NCBI GenBank assembly: GCA_034433515.1
Contig: DAOUAL010000085.1
Coordinates: 1 to 64,000, forward strand
Source: DAOTXS01 sp034433515
Lineage (GTDB): Bacteria; Chloroflexota; Anaerolineae; UBA4142
Length of the DNA stretch: 64,000 nt
Direction: 5' to 3'
Part shown: piece by piece, positions 43,452 through 50,687 of the stretch
Layout: the number at the start of each line of letters is the position of its first letter
How positions within the stretch are numbered: position 1 is the stretch's first letter
Translations under genes and position numbers: made by a program
Notes under the pieces: model-generated
What the model was told of the DNA's origin: nothing
Database searches by the model: none
Seen by the model: the letters and a program-made list of their open reading frames with translations, nothing else

Positions 43452-43525
43452 TGGGCGGTATAGGAGTCGAACCTATGGCCTCAGCGATGTCAACGCTGCG
43501 CTCTAACCAACTGAGCTAACCGCCC
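43452..43525 (-). tRNA. tRNA-Val(GAC)
   Basis: A 74-nt cloverleaf on the minus strand: acceptor GGGCGGT/ACCGCCC, D arm GCTC-AGTTGGTTA-GAGC, anticodon arm CAGCG-TTGACAT-CGCTG with anticodon GAC, T arm ATAGG-TTCGACT-CCTAT, discriminator A. The CCA is not encoded. It has its own strong promoter 12 bp upstream. Its 3' end is followed within ~10 bases by the T-box leader of lysC, with no terminator between. Confidence 0.96.
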
Positions 43526-43537
43526 GCGTGCATGCGC

Positions 43538-43565
43538 ATTATACCACAAAATATTTTGTGCGCAA
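43538..43565 (-). promoter_or_regulatory. Promoter of tRNA-Val (and probably lysC)
   Basis: On the minus strand TTGCGC (43565-43560), a 16-bp spacer and TATAAT (43543-43538), 12 bp before the tRNA 5' end. It is the only convincing promoter ahead of lysC. Confidence 0.75.
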
Positions 43566-43581
43566 ATGTGCCAATAATGTT

Positions 43582-44277
43582 CTAAAGTTGATTCAGCAAT
43601 TTCTCTAAATCTTCTAACGTGCCGCGCCAATCCGCCGGCGCATCCGTGTCTGGATCACGGGTCACCCAAAATGTTTTCATGCCGATTTTCTTTGCCGGCA
43701 CAATATCGTTTTGAATTTCGTTGCCCACCATCAGGCACTCGGTTGGGGCAAGGTTCAACCGCGCGGCGATTTCACGATAGTACGCCGAGTGCGGCTTGCT
43801 CGCGTGCATTGTTTCGTAATCGGTGACGAGGGCGTACGGCAAATCGGCGATGCCACCCCATTCCATCCGTTGCCAGATGGCAGTGCGCGGAAAAACCGGC
43901 ATCGTCGCAATCACCACATGTTTGCCACGCTCAAACGCTCGCTCGATAACGCAACGCGCAATGGGAATTGGCTTGACGAGTGCGCGCAACTGGGGATACT
44001 CGGTCGCGTAGAAATCATCGAACAAGGGCATTAACGTTTCCCGCGGAATGCCAATCTTGGGAAAGAAATCGGCGGCGAAGGCGTCGGCAATGGTGCGCGC
44101 GTGATCGTTGTTGAGCACTGCGGCGCGCGTGGAGGCTTGCAATTGCGCGATCAATTTTTCCGGCGGCACCAGGTGAGCTAGTTTTTTGCACAGCGCGGTA
44201 AAGTACGGCGGCAAAAAAGTATCCATCGAGTCGTCAATCAATGTGCCATCCAAATCGAAGAGGAGTGCTTTGATCAT
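43582..44277 (-). CDS. HAD-superfamily hydrolase
   Basis: A 231-residue phosphatase-like protein. Motif I IKALLFDLDGTLIDD provides the nucleophile Asp, motif II is around VVIATMPV (Thr), the Lys is in HASKPHSAYYREI, and motif IV is MVGNEIQNDI, which has Glu-x3-Asp in place of the common GDxxxD. The cap (YFTALCKKLAHLVPPEKLIAQLQ) is helical, C1 type. ATG 44277 is the conserved start. Substrate is unknown. A partial rRNA-like repeat (44290-44335) separates it from the dehydrogenase gene upstream. Confidence 0.88.
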   Translation of the reverse strand: MIKALLFDLDGTLIDDSMDTFLPPYFTALCKKLAHLVPPEKLIAQLQASTRAAVLNNDHARTIADAFAADFFPKIGIPRETLMPLFDDFYATEYPQLRALVKPIPIARCVIERAFERGKHVVIATMPVFPRTAIWQRMEWGGIADLPYALVTDYETMHASKPHSAYYREIAARLNLAPTECLMVGNEIQNDIVPAKKIGMKTFWVTRDPDTDAPADWRGTLEDLEKLLNQL

Positions 44278-44346
44278 CGAGTCCTCTGAAATTTCACCAG
44301 AGCACACAGAGGTCACAGAAAAAACTCGGTGTGCGCTGTGGTGGAC

Positions 44347-45450
44347 TTAGTCAAACACAATCACGCCACGCGCGATGGTGCCGGCTTGCATATCGGCGAA
44401 CGCTTGCGCGGCTTGAGCGAGCGTGTAGCGTTGCGTAATGAGCCGGTTCACCGGCAAGCGTCCCGCGCGGTACAGTTCGATAAGTTTCGGAATATCGCTG
44501 AGCGGGCGCACCGAGCCAAAGAACGATCCCAGCAATTGTTTGTTTTGGAAAATCAAATTGCCGGCTGGAATCGAAACTTGCTCTTTGGCGGAATGCATCC
44601 CGGCGATCACGGCGGTGCCGGCCGGGCGCACGGCTTGCAAGGCTTGCGTGATCGTTACGCTCGATCCCACCGAATCGAACACGTAATCAGGTCCGATCCG
44701 TGTGAGCGAACGCAGCGTGGCGACGACATCGCATTGGAGCGCGTTGAGTGTTTCCGTCGCGCCGAACTGACGCGCGAATTCGAGTTTGCGATCCATCACA
44801 TCCACTGCAATAATTGGATAACCGCCGGCAAGTTGGCAGCCCATAATCATGGACAGTCCCACGCCGCCGCAACCAATCACCGCCGCTGAACTTCCCGGGA
44901 TGACACGCGCGGTGTTCAGTACTGCACCTACACCGGTCGCAACCGCGCAACCGGTAATCGCGGCAACATCGAACGGCACATCGTCGGGAAAGGGAATCGC
45001 GCCGCGCTCATCAATGACGATGTATTCGGACATGGTGGACGAGCCCAGATAATGTTTGAGTTTCAAACCATCGAGCGTTTGCAAACGCGAGGTGCCTTCG
45101 GGCAAGGTGCCAACCAAGGTCGTTTTGGGCAAACGCTCGCACAGATTGGGATAACCGCTCAAGCAAGTGGGACACGTGCCATCAGCGGGGACCCAGTTGA
45201 CGAGGATACGGTCGCCCGGTTTGACGCGCGTTACCCGCTCGCCCACTTGCTCCACGATGCCAGCGCCTTCATGACCCAGGACGATGGGTGGCGTCGCGCG
45301 CAATTCACCGCGCATCGTGTGCAAATCGGAATGGCAGACGCCGGCGGCATAGACACGCACCAATACTTCGGTCGCGCGCGGTGGATCGAGTTCAATCGTT
45401 TCGATGGTGAGTTGATTGTAATCGCGGACAACGGCGGCACGAGTTTTCAT
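44347..45450 (-). CDS. Zinc-dependent alcohol dehydrogenase (MDR)
   Basis: A 367-residue MDR enzyme with both zinc sites: catalytic Cys in GVCHSDLHT, GHEGAG, and structural Cys residues in GTCPTCLSGYPNLC. The Rossmann motif is AVIGCGGVGLSMIMGCQLAGG and Asp in AVDVMDRKL selects NAD. It resembles class III / benzyl-alcohol-type dehydrogenases. It probably oxidises an alcohol or reduces an aldehyde in the cytosol; context gives no substrate. Start ATG is preceded by GAGAACTCG (weak ribosome site). Confidence 0.92.
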   Translation of the reverse strand: MKTRAAVVRDYNQLTIETIELDPPRATEVLVRVYAAGVCHSDLHTMRGELRATPPIVLGHEGAGIVEQVGERVTRVKPGDRILVNWVPADGTCPTCLSGYPNLCERLPKTTLVGTLPEGTSRLQTLDGLKLKHYLGSSTMSEYIVIDERGAIPFPDDVPFDVAAITGCAVATGVGAVLNTARVIPGSSAAVIGCGGVGLSMIMGCQLAGGYPIIAVDVMDRKLEFARQFGATETLNALQCDVVATLRSLTRIGPDYVFDSVGSSVTITQALQAVRPAGTAVIAGMHSAKEQVSIPAGNLIFQNKQLLGSFFGSVRPLSDIPKLIELYRAGRLPVNRLITQRYTLAQAAQAFADMQAGTIARGVIVFD

Positions 45451-45474
45451 CGAGTTCTCCGGTAAAAATATTTT

Positions 45475-46296
45475 CTAGCGCATTGCCTCGGCAAAGAGTT
45501 GGATGGTTTCACGGTTGTTGAGATAATCGTGCGAGGCATTCGGTAGGACGCCCACGTCCACAAACACATCGAACACGCGATAGCCCGGCTTGGGGAACGA
45601 AGGACCTAATGGATCGGCGATCCAATCGGTTGTATCGTACACGTTATACCAACGGCGAACGTGTTGGTAATCAATCGCGCCCAAGCGTTCATCGTATTTG
45701 CCGAGGCGGCGCAACTTGGCGATGGGGGAGCCGGCGGTGAAAAAGGCGACGATGTTGTAACGTCCCGCGTATTGTTTGAGCACATCGAAACTGACAACCG
45801 TGCCCAGACTGTGCGCGACGAGAACGATTTCATCAAATTTTTTGCGTGCCTCATCTAGTTTCTCGATGAGCCGTGCTTGGATGGCGGCGCGGAGGGCAGG
45901 CGAGAAAAAATAATCGGCAACGTGTTGCGTGGTCATGGCGTACGTTTGCAGGGGTGAACGTACGGCAACCGCGCGTCCTCGGCGATGTGCTGGCAGTGTT
46001 GACGTGGTCGCTCGAAACGATTTTTGCAATTCTTTTTGAAACTCGGCTTTGAACTTGGCTTTGCTCGGTGAGTCGGCTAGCGCCGCGCGCCGCGTACCCA
46101 CGTCCGCAAAGTACACCGGCAAGTAATCAAAGGGGTGTCCCAATTCCTTTTCGATGGCGGCGACGAGGGGTTTGTACCAATCGGGCGGAAAAGGTCCCGC
46201 GCCGTGAATCATCACCATCACCCGGCGACGCCGGGCGGTCTCGTCTAGTTGGCGCGGGGAGCGTTTCGCACGCGATTTTTGATTTTGTTTGACCAT
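45475..46296 (-). CDS. Alpha/beta hydrolase
   Basis: A 273-residue protein. A basic N-terminal tail (KSRAKRSPRQLDETARRRR) precedes VMVMIHGAGPFPPDWYKPL, the oxyanion strand. The nucleophile elbow is a variant, IVLVAHSLGTVVSFDVLKQY (A-H-S-L-G), and the likely catalytic His is in NASHDYLNN. It resembles lipase/thioesterase-like or DUF676-type hydrolases. Substrate is unknown. It lies 24 bp upstream of the alcohol dehydrogenase on the same strand and may be co-transcribed. AGGAGAGGGAGG lies before the ATG. Confidence 0.85.
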   Translation of the reverse strand: MVKQNQKSRAKRSPRQLDETARRRRVMVMIHGAGPFPPDWYKPLVAAIEKELGHPFDYLPVYFADVGTRRAALADSPSKAKFKAEFQKELQKSFRATTSTLPAHRRGRAVAVRSPLQTYAMTTQHVADYFFSPALRAAIQARLIEKLDEARKKFDEIVLVAHSLGTVVSFDVLKQYAGRYNIVAFFTAGSPIAKLRRLGKYDERLGAIDYQHVRRWYNVYDTTDWIADPLGPSFPKPGYRVFDVFVDVGVLPNASHDYLNNRETIQLFAEAMR

Positions 46297-46333
46297 TGTG
46301 CCTCCCTCTCCTGAAAATACGATGATAAGGTAA

Positions 46334-46352
46334 CACAGGATTTAATCCTGTG
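46334..46352. other. Short palindromic hairpin
   Basis: CACAGGAT-TTA-ATCCTGTG forms a perfect 8-bp stem between the permease stop and the hydrolase start. It has no U-run; it is likely a dispersed palindromic repeat or weak transcript end. Confidence 0.45.
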
Positions 46353-46409
46353 CTACGTTGTTCATTTTCATCCGATTGCTGGCGCGCCAACGATGGATGA
46401 ATGACTCTT

Positions 46410-48740
46410 CTATTCGTACCGCAACACCTCGGTTACGCGCATCCGCGCCGCGCCCAATGCCGGCGCAAGACTAGCTAACGCTGCCAACCCCAGCGCAAAG
46501 AACAAACTTGTGAGAATCATCGCTGGACTGAAAATGTAATCAATTTGAAACAGCACCGATTTCATCAACCCAAGCAACAACTGTCCCAAAGGATAACCGA
46601 TGATGATGCCAAGCATCCATCCGCCCAAGCCCAGTGCTAATCCTTCGGTCAAGAAAACTTGGACCAAATTCATGTCCGCTGCGCCAATCGCACGCAACAC
46701 GCCAATCTCGCGGCGGCGCTCCAGCACGTTGAGCGTCAAGGTATTCAGCACGCCGAGTGCACCAATTGTGCCAATAATCAAACTCATCACATACAGCGTC
46801 AAGGACAAGATGCGCGATTGTTCTTTGGCGCCGCGCACTTCGCGATAGGCGGAATCGGCGCCCATTTGAAATTGCCGAAACTTGGTCTGCACTTGCCCCA
46901 AACGTTTTTCCACTGTGGCTGGGTCGTGCGCATCAAACGAGAGTGCAAAGAAGAGCGTCCATCCCAAACGATTTTGCATGCGTTCGACGATCACTTCGGG
47001 CAAGAACACCTTGCCCGCTACCGTGCTCCCCAAAAAGATACTGTTGTCAATCGTAATGCCCACAATGCGAAAGTTGCGCCGCGTTTCGTTCACTTCGATT
47101 TCAATCCGATCATTCAGGCGCAGTCCACGTTCTTGCGCCAGATCGGTGGACACAACCACGGCGTCGTTTTCGTCGTCGCGATACCAACGCCCGGCAACCA
47201 AACGCGGCACATACATCGTTGTGTTCGCCGGCAAGCCCCACAAACGCGCGCGTGCCGTGCCGACCCAGGCATCGCCAAGTGACCACACTTCAACCGCACG
47301 CACACCTTCGACCGTGAAAAAGTTGGAGGCAAAATTCGTCCCCACCCATTGATCGAACCAGACCCACGCATCGCCGCGATACGTTTGGAACAAACCATCA
47401 ATCGCCGCGTCCACCGATGTACTCGTACTTTGCGCAGCGAGTGATGCGCCGACCGCCACCGCAATGACGAGCGTGGTGATGAGCGAGCGCGCTTTGCGGC
47501 GTGCCAGATTCCGCAACGACATCGCGGCGAGCGGCGGCAACGCCACGATTCGTTGCACCAAACGATCCACGCGACCTTGGCCGTACGTGGAGGTGATGCC
47601 GTACGCTTCCAGCGCATCTTTAACTCGAATCGCCGTACCTGCCCACGAAGGCAGTAATCCGCCGATGAAGGTTACCACGATCCCAACGATGATTCCCAGC
47701 CCAATGCCTTCCGGCGAAACGGCGAATTGAATATCCAGGTTGAGCAACGTTCCGAGGTAATCGAGCAATCGCCAACTGCCCAGCGCACCGAGAACGATGC
47801 CAATGAGTGTGCCCAGAATACCGTACAGCATTGCGGCGATGAGATAGATCGTCAACACTTGCCAACGGGTTCCGCCAATCGCTTTGACCACGCCGATCTC
47901 GCCGACTTGTTCTGCCGTCATCGCGGCGAGAGTATTGGCAACCAAAAAGCCGCTGGTCACCAAGCCGACGCCGGAAAAAACGGTGAGCAAGACAAAGAGT
48001 GCATCCAGTTCACGTTTGCCCAAAAAGTTTTCCGGGTCGCGGAGGGTGGGTGCACTATGCTCAACGCCGCGCCGGTTCAACAATCGCTCTGCCTCTCGCG
48101 CCGTCTCGCGCACCTTGCTCATATCGTTGACTTTGAGCAGGGCTTGATTCGCGCCGTCAATACCCAACATTTTTCGCACATCGCTCGCGTTGGCGTACAC
48201 ATTTGCCCAATCTAAAATCGTCGCGCTGGGATAGTTGGGGCTGGTGGCAAAGCCGGCAAGCGTGAGCGTCATCATCGAACCATCCCGCGCGCGGCAAGAG
48301 ATCAGATCGCCGATCTGCGCGCCCAGCCAATCGCGCACGCTGACCTCCGCCAGAAATTCGCCGGGCCTGGGCGCCGGATCGAGCAAACGAATTTGATTGA
48401 TGCGTTGATCGGCAAAGTTTTCAATGCCCCAAAAGTTTACATCCCGATATTCATTGTTCCATTTGCATTTAGTAAAGTACGTGTTGCGGAGTTCGGTCGC
48501 GGTTACGTTGGGGACTTCGAGCGCGCGCGCGGTTTTGGGCGGGGCATCCCAAACCCAAAACGTAATATCCGCTTGCGAGGTGTTGGCGTACGCTTGGGCT
48601 TGCGCGCGCGCGAGGTTTTGCGCGGTGGAGACAATCGCCACGATACCCGCCACACCGATCGCAATCGCGCCAATGGTCAAGAGGGAGCGTACGCGTCGCT
48701 GGGTGAGGTCGCGGTACGCCTTACGCAAGAGTGCCAACAT
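46410..48740 (-). CDS. FtsX-family ABC permease (two FtsX domains)
   Basis: A 776-residue permease. An N-terminal helix (RVRSLLTIGAIAIGVAGIVAIV) is followed by a MacB-type extracytoplasmic domain; three helices around VFSGVGLVTSGFLVANTLAAMTAEQVGEIGVVKAIGGTRWQVL form the first FtsX domain. A second half repeats this and ends with IIGTIGALGVLNTLTLNVLERRREIGVLRAIGAADMNLVQVFLTEGLALGLGGWMLG. Ten helices in all resemble LolC/YknZ-like or macrolide-type exporters. No ATPase gene is adjacent in the window. ATG 48740 was chosen before the first helix. Confidence 0.9.
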   Translation of the reverse strand: MLALLRKAYRDLTQRRVRSLLTIGAIAIGVAGIVAIVSTAQNLARAQAQAYANTSQADITFWVWDAPPKTARALEVPNVTATELRNTYFTKCKWNNEYRDVNFWGIENFADQRINQIRLLDPAPRPGEFLAEVSVRDWLGAQIGDLISCRARDGSMMTLTLAGFATSPNYPSATILDWANVYANASDVRKMLGIDGANQALLKVNDMSKVRETAREAERLLNRRGVEHSAPTLRDPENFLGKRELDALFVLLTVFSGVGLVTSGFLVANTLAAMTAEQVGEIGVVKAIGGTRWQVLTIYLIAAMLYGILGTLIGIVLGALGSWRLLDYLGTLLNLDIQFAVSPEGIGLGIIVGIVVTFIGGLLPSWAGTAIRVKDALEAYGITSTYGQGRVDRLVQRIVALPPLAAMSLRNLARRKARSLITTLVIAVAVGASLAAQSTSTSVDAAIDGLFQTYRGDAWVWFDQWVGTNFASNFFTVEGVRAVEVWSLGDAWVGTARARLWGLPANTTMYVPRLVAGRWYRDDENDAVVVSTDLAQERGLRLNDRIEIEVNETRRNFRIVGITIDNSIFLGSTVAGKVFLPEVIVERMQNRLGWTLFFALSFDAHDPATVEKRLGQVQTKFRQFQMGADSAYREVRGAKEQSRILSLTLYVMSLIIGTIGALGVLNTLTLNVLERRREIGVLRAIGAADMNLVQVFLTEGLALGLGGWMLGIIIGYPLGQLLLGLMKSVLFQIDYIFSPAMILTSLFFALGLAALASLAPALGAARMRVTEVLRYE

Positions 48741-48815
48741 CGCACGTATTCTAACATTGAGGCCGCCCCGGTGCAAGTAGGTCAGGGCAAATCTTGGCGC
48801 GCCTACCTTGCCAAG

Positions 48816-49481
48816 TTATCGCCGAATTTTCAACTCGGCTTCCAAAGGTTTCCAAAATTCAGCGTACTCGAGGGCGGGGGTATCTATTTTGCGCCCGTTG
48901 ACCAAGAAGGTGGGGGTGCCCGGCAATTTGATTTGCAACGCTTCGATCAGGTGTTCCAACACCAGCGTGGCATACCGATCGGAATCGAGACAGGCGTTAA
49001 ATTTTGCGGTATCCAGGTTCAGTTCGGCGGCGTATTTTTTCAAATTATTGCGTGTGTATGCGCCAGAGTTTTCTCCAAACCATTCCGAATACAGTTTATC
49101 GTGATACTCCCAAAACTTGCCTTGCTCGTTGGCGCATTCGGCGGCGTAGGCTGCCCAATGCGATTCACCGATGCGGTCGCCGTCAATGACCGGAAAATAT
49201 TTGTACGTGTAACTGATCTTGCCGGTCTGCACGTACGCTTCTTCGATCTGCGGTTCAAGGTCGCGCCAGTAGCGCCGACTGTAGGGGCATTGAAAATCGG
49301 CGTACACCACGAGCGTCACTTTGGCATCCGGATTTCCTTGGGTGCGCCCGATGGTTTTGATCGCGGTGGGTGGTACGGGGGTGGCGGTAGGCACAGGGGG
49401 CGGGGTAGAGGAACCACACGCCACGCACAATGAAATCAATAATGCCAACAAAAAGATTCCCGTTTGTTTTGTGTACGACAC
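48816..49481 (-). CDS. DsbA-like thioredoxin-fold lipoprotein with CPYS active site
   Basis: A 221-residue exported protein (Thioredoxin_4/DSBA type). The signal peptide ends at a lipobox-like VAC (Cys22), followed by a Thr/Pro linker. The thioredoxin strand VTLVVYADFQCPYSRRYW carries a single active-site Cys65; the second Cys of CxxC is Ser68, so it is monothiol. The alpha insertion contains ESHWAAYAAECANEQGKFWEYHDKLY, and cis-Pro lies in LPGTPTFLVNG. GTG 49481 was chosen with GGGAGG 5 bases upstream. It is a tandem paralogue of the next gene. Glutaredoxin-like, isomerase or structural roles are possible. Confidence 0.88.
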   Translation of the reverse strand: MSYTKQTGIFLLALLISLCVACGSSTPPPVPTATPVPPTAIKTIGRTQGNPDAKVTLVVYADFQCPYSRRYWRDLEPQIEEAYVQTGKISYTYKYFPVIDGDRIGESHWAAYAAECANEQGKFWEYHDKLYSEWFGENSGAYTRNNLKKYAAELNLDTAKFNACLDSDRYATLVLEHLIEALQIKLPGTPTFLVNGRKIDTPALEYAEFWKPLEAELKIRR

Positions 49482-49488
49482 TGTACCT

Positions 49489-49532
49489 CCCAAACAAAAA
49501 CCTTGCGAGGACTTGCCATCCGCGCAAGGTTT
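49489..49532 (-). terminator. Intrinsic terminator between the two DsbA-like genes
   Basis: On the minus strand AAACCTTGCG and CGCAAGGTTT form a 10-bp perfect stem, then TTGTTTG. It follows the upstream gene's stop by 6 bp and would separate the paralogues' transcripts or reduce read-through. Confidence 0.75.
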
Positions 49533-49538
49533 GAAAAG

Positions 49539-50243
49539 TTATTTCAACAACGCGTCGAACGTGCGCGCAAATTCTGAATAATCGAGCGTCCGTACTTGCA
49601 GCACTCGGCCGCCAATCATAAACGTAGGGGTGCCTTGAATTCCTAACCGTCGGGCTTCGGCAATCTCGGCTTGGATGACCGACGCGGTTTCTTCATTGTC
49701 CACACATTTATTGAAAGCGGCGGTGTCCAAGCCGATGTCAGCGGCATACTTTTTCAAATTGGCTTTGGTGTACGTGCCAACAAATTCCCCGCGCCATTCG
49801 CCGAACAGTTTATCATAGTACTGCCAAAACTTGCCTTGCCGATTGGCGCACTCGGCGGCGTACGCCGCCCAATGGGATTCGTTGATGCCGCGCTGTGCGC
49901 CCATATCCACGACCGGATAGTACTTGTAGGTGTACTTGACCTTGCCCGTTTGGAAATAATTTTTATCGAGTTGACGCTCCGCGCCAACAGCAAAATCTCT
50001 GCAGAACGGTCACTGAAAATCTGACCACTCGACCAGTTCGATTTTGGCGTTCGGGTCGCCTTTGGTGCGCCCAGACGTTACCGTGTTGCTGGGGGTGACC
50101 GGCGCGGCTTGGGGAGTCTGTAAATTGAACAACACGAGCACGCCGACGATGACCAGCACGCCAATACCAATCGCCATCGCCCAAGTGGGCAAGCCACGAC
50201 TGGCAGGCGCTTTGTTTTTGGGATCTCCTCTCCGAGGTGACAT
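49539..50243 (-). CDS. DsbA-like membrane-anchored selenoprotein candidate (UPFC active site, in-frame TGA)
   Basis: A 235-codon frame interrupted only by TGA at 50012-50010 (codon 78). Read through it, the protein is 234 residues: cytoplasmic basic start MSPRRGDPKNK, one membrane anchor (WAMAIGIGVLVIVGVLVLF), a Pro/Thr linker, then the thioredoxin fold KIELVEWSDFQ-U-PFCRDF, ESHWAAYAAECANRQGKFWQYYDKLF, and cis-Pro in IQGTPTFMIGG. TGA stands exactly at the first Cys of CxxC (Cys65 in the paralogue); the second Cys (81) is kept. AAAGGAAACC precedes the ATG. The frame is intact on both sides with full family conservation, unlike a decaying gene. Alternatives: assembly error or recent nonsense mutation. 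Confidence 0.7.
49975..50009 (-). other. Candidate bacterial SECIS hairpin after the TGA
   Basis: Directly downstream of UGA, UUUUGC (bases +15 to +20) can pair with GCGGAG (+28 to +33), leaving a 7-base apical loop UGUUGGC with G at its second position. An outer alternative pairs CGUUCUGC (+2 to +9) with GCGGAGCG (+28 to +35). Loop position and G fit what is known of bacterial SECIS; the stems rely on G-U pairs, so support is moderate. Confidence 0.4.
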
Positions 50244-50313
50244 CGGTTTCCTTTCTAAAAGATTTGGTTTCATTATCCAAAAAAAGAGTCCCGTTGTCAA
50301 ACAACTCCAGAAT

Positions 50314-50342
50314 TTAACGCGGTCTAGGTTGTGTGGTATAAT
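50314..50342 (+). promoter_or_regulatory. Predicted promoter of the 50401 operon
   Basis: TTAACG (50314-50319), a 17-bp spacer and a perfect TATAAT (50337-50342), 59 bp before the ATG. The interval separates it from the divergent DsbA-like gene. Confidence 0.6.
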
Positions 50343-50400
50343 TGATTTGTAGGTCAGAAAATTAAATTCGAGCCGGCAGGATCGGCTAGAAGGTGGGTCA

Positions 50401-50685
50401 ATGATGAACCAACCCCTCACGTTTCTCTACGATCACAAAGCGGATGTCTTGTATGTCTCCTGCGGCCACCCGATCTATACCGATTCCGTCGCGCTCAATG
50501 AAAACGTCATTCTCCATCTCGAACCAGCCAGCGACACGATCGTTGGCTTTTCCATCATTGATTTCATCCAGCGATTTACCAACACCGAAACGCCGGCGTG
50601 TATTCCCTTGCTTGCAACCTTTAAGCATTTGCCTAAAACCAAGCCAAGAACCGGCAAGCCACGCCGCGCCACTCACCGAGGTTAA
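50401..50685 (+). CDS. DUF2283 family protein
   Basis: A 94-residue protein. The segment LTFLYDHKADVLYVSCGHPIYTDSVALNENVILHLEPASDTIVGFSIIDFIQRF matches the DUF2283 pattern (YD-x2-ADxLYV...IVGxxIxD). The basic tail KTKPRTGKPRRATHRG is not part of the family. A second ATG follows at 50404. Function is unknown; relatives often sit beside toxin-antitoxin or small regulatory genes. It lies 2 bp ahead of the molybdenum hydroxylase gene and is probably co-transcribed. Confidence 0.78.
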   Translation: MMNQPLTFLYDHKADVLYVSCGHPIYTDSVALNENVILHLEPASDTIVGFSIIDFIQRFTNTETPACIPLLATFKHLPKTKPRTGKPRRATHRG

Positions 50686-50687
50686 CC

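Noticed and set aside
43452..43525. tRNA-Val as an integration (att) site of a mobile island
   Set aside because: There is no integrase and no direct repeat of the tRNA 3' end within the window; both flanks are housekeeping genes.
49539..50420. Two separate genes (49539-49910 and 50010-50420) instead of one
   Set aside because: They are in the same frame with only a TGA between. The 5' piece ends inside the thioredoxin active site and the 3' piece starts in mid-domain without a ribosome site. Codons 50244-50420 lack conserved sequence, and the proper start with AAAGGA is at 50243.
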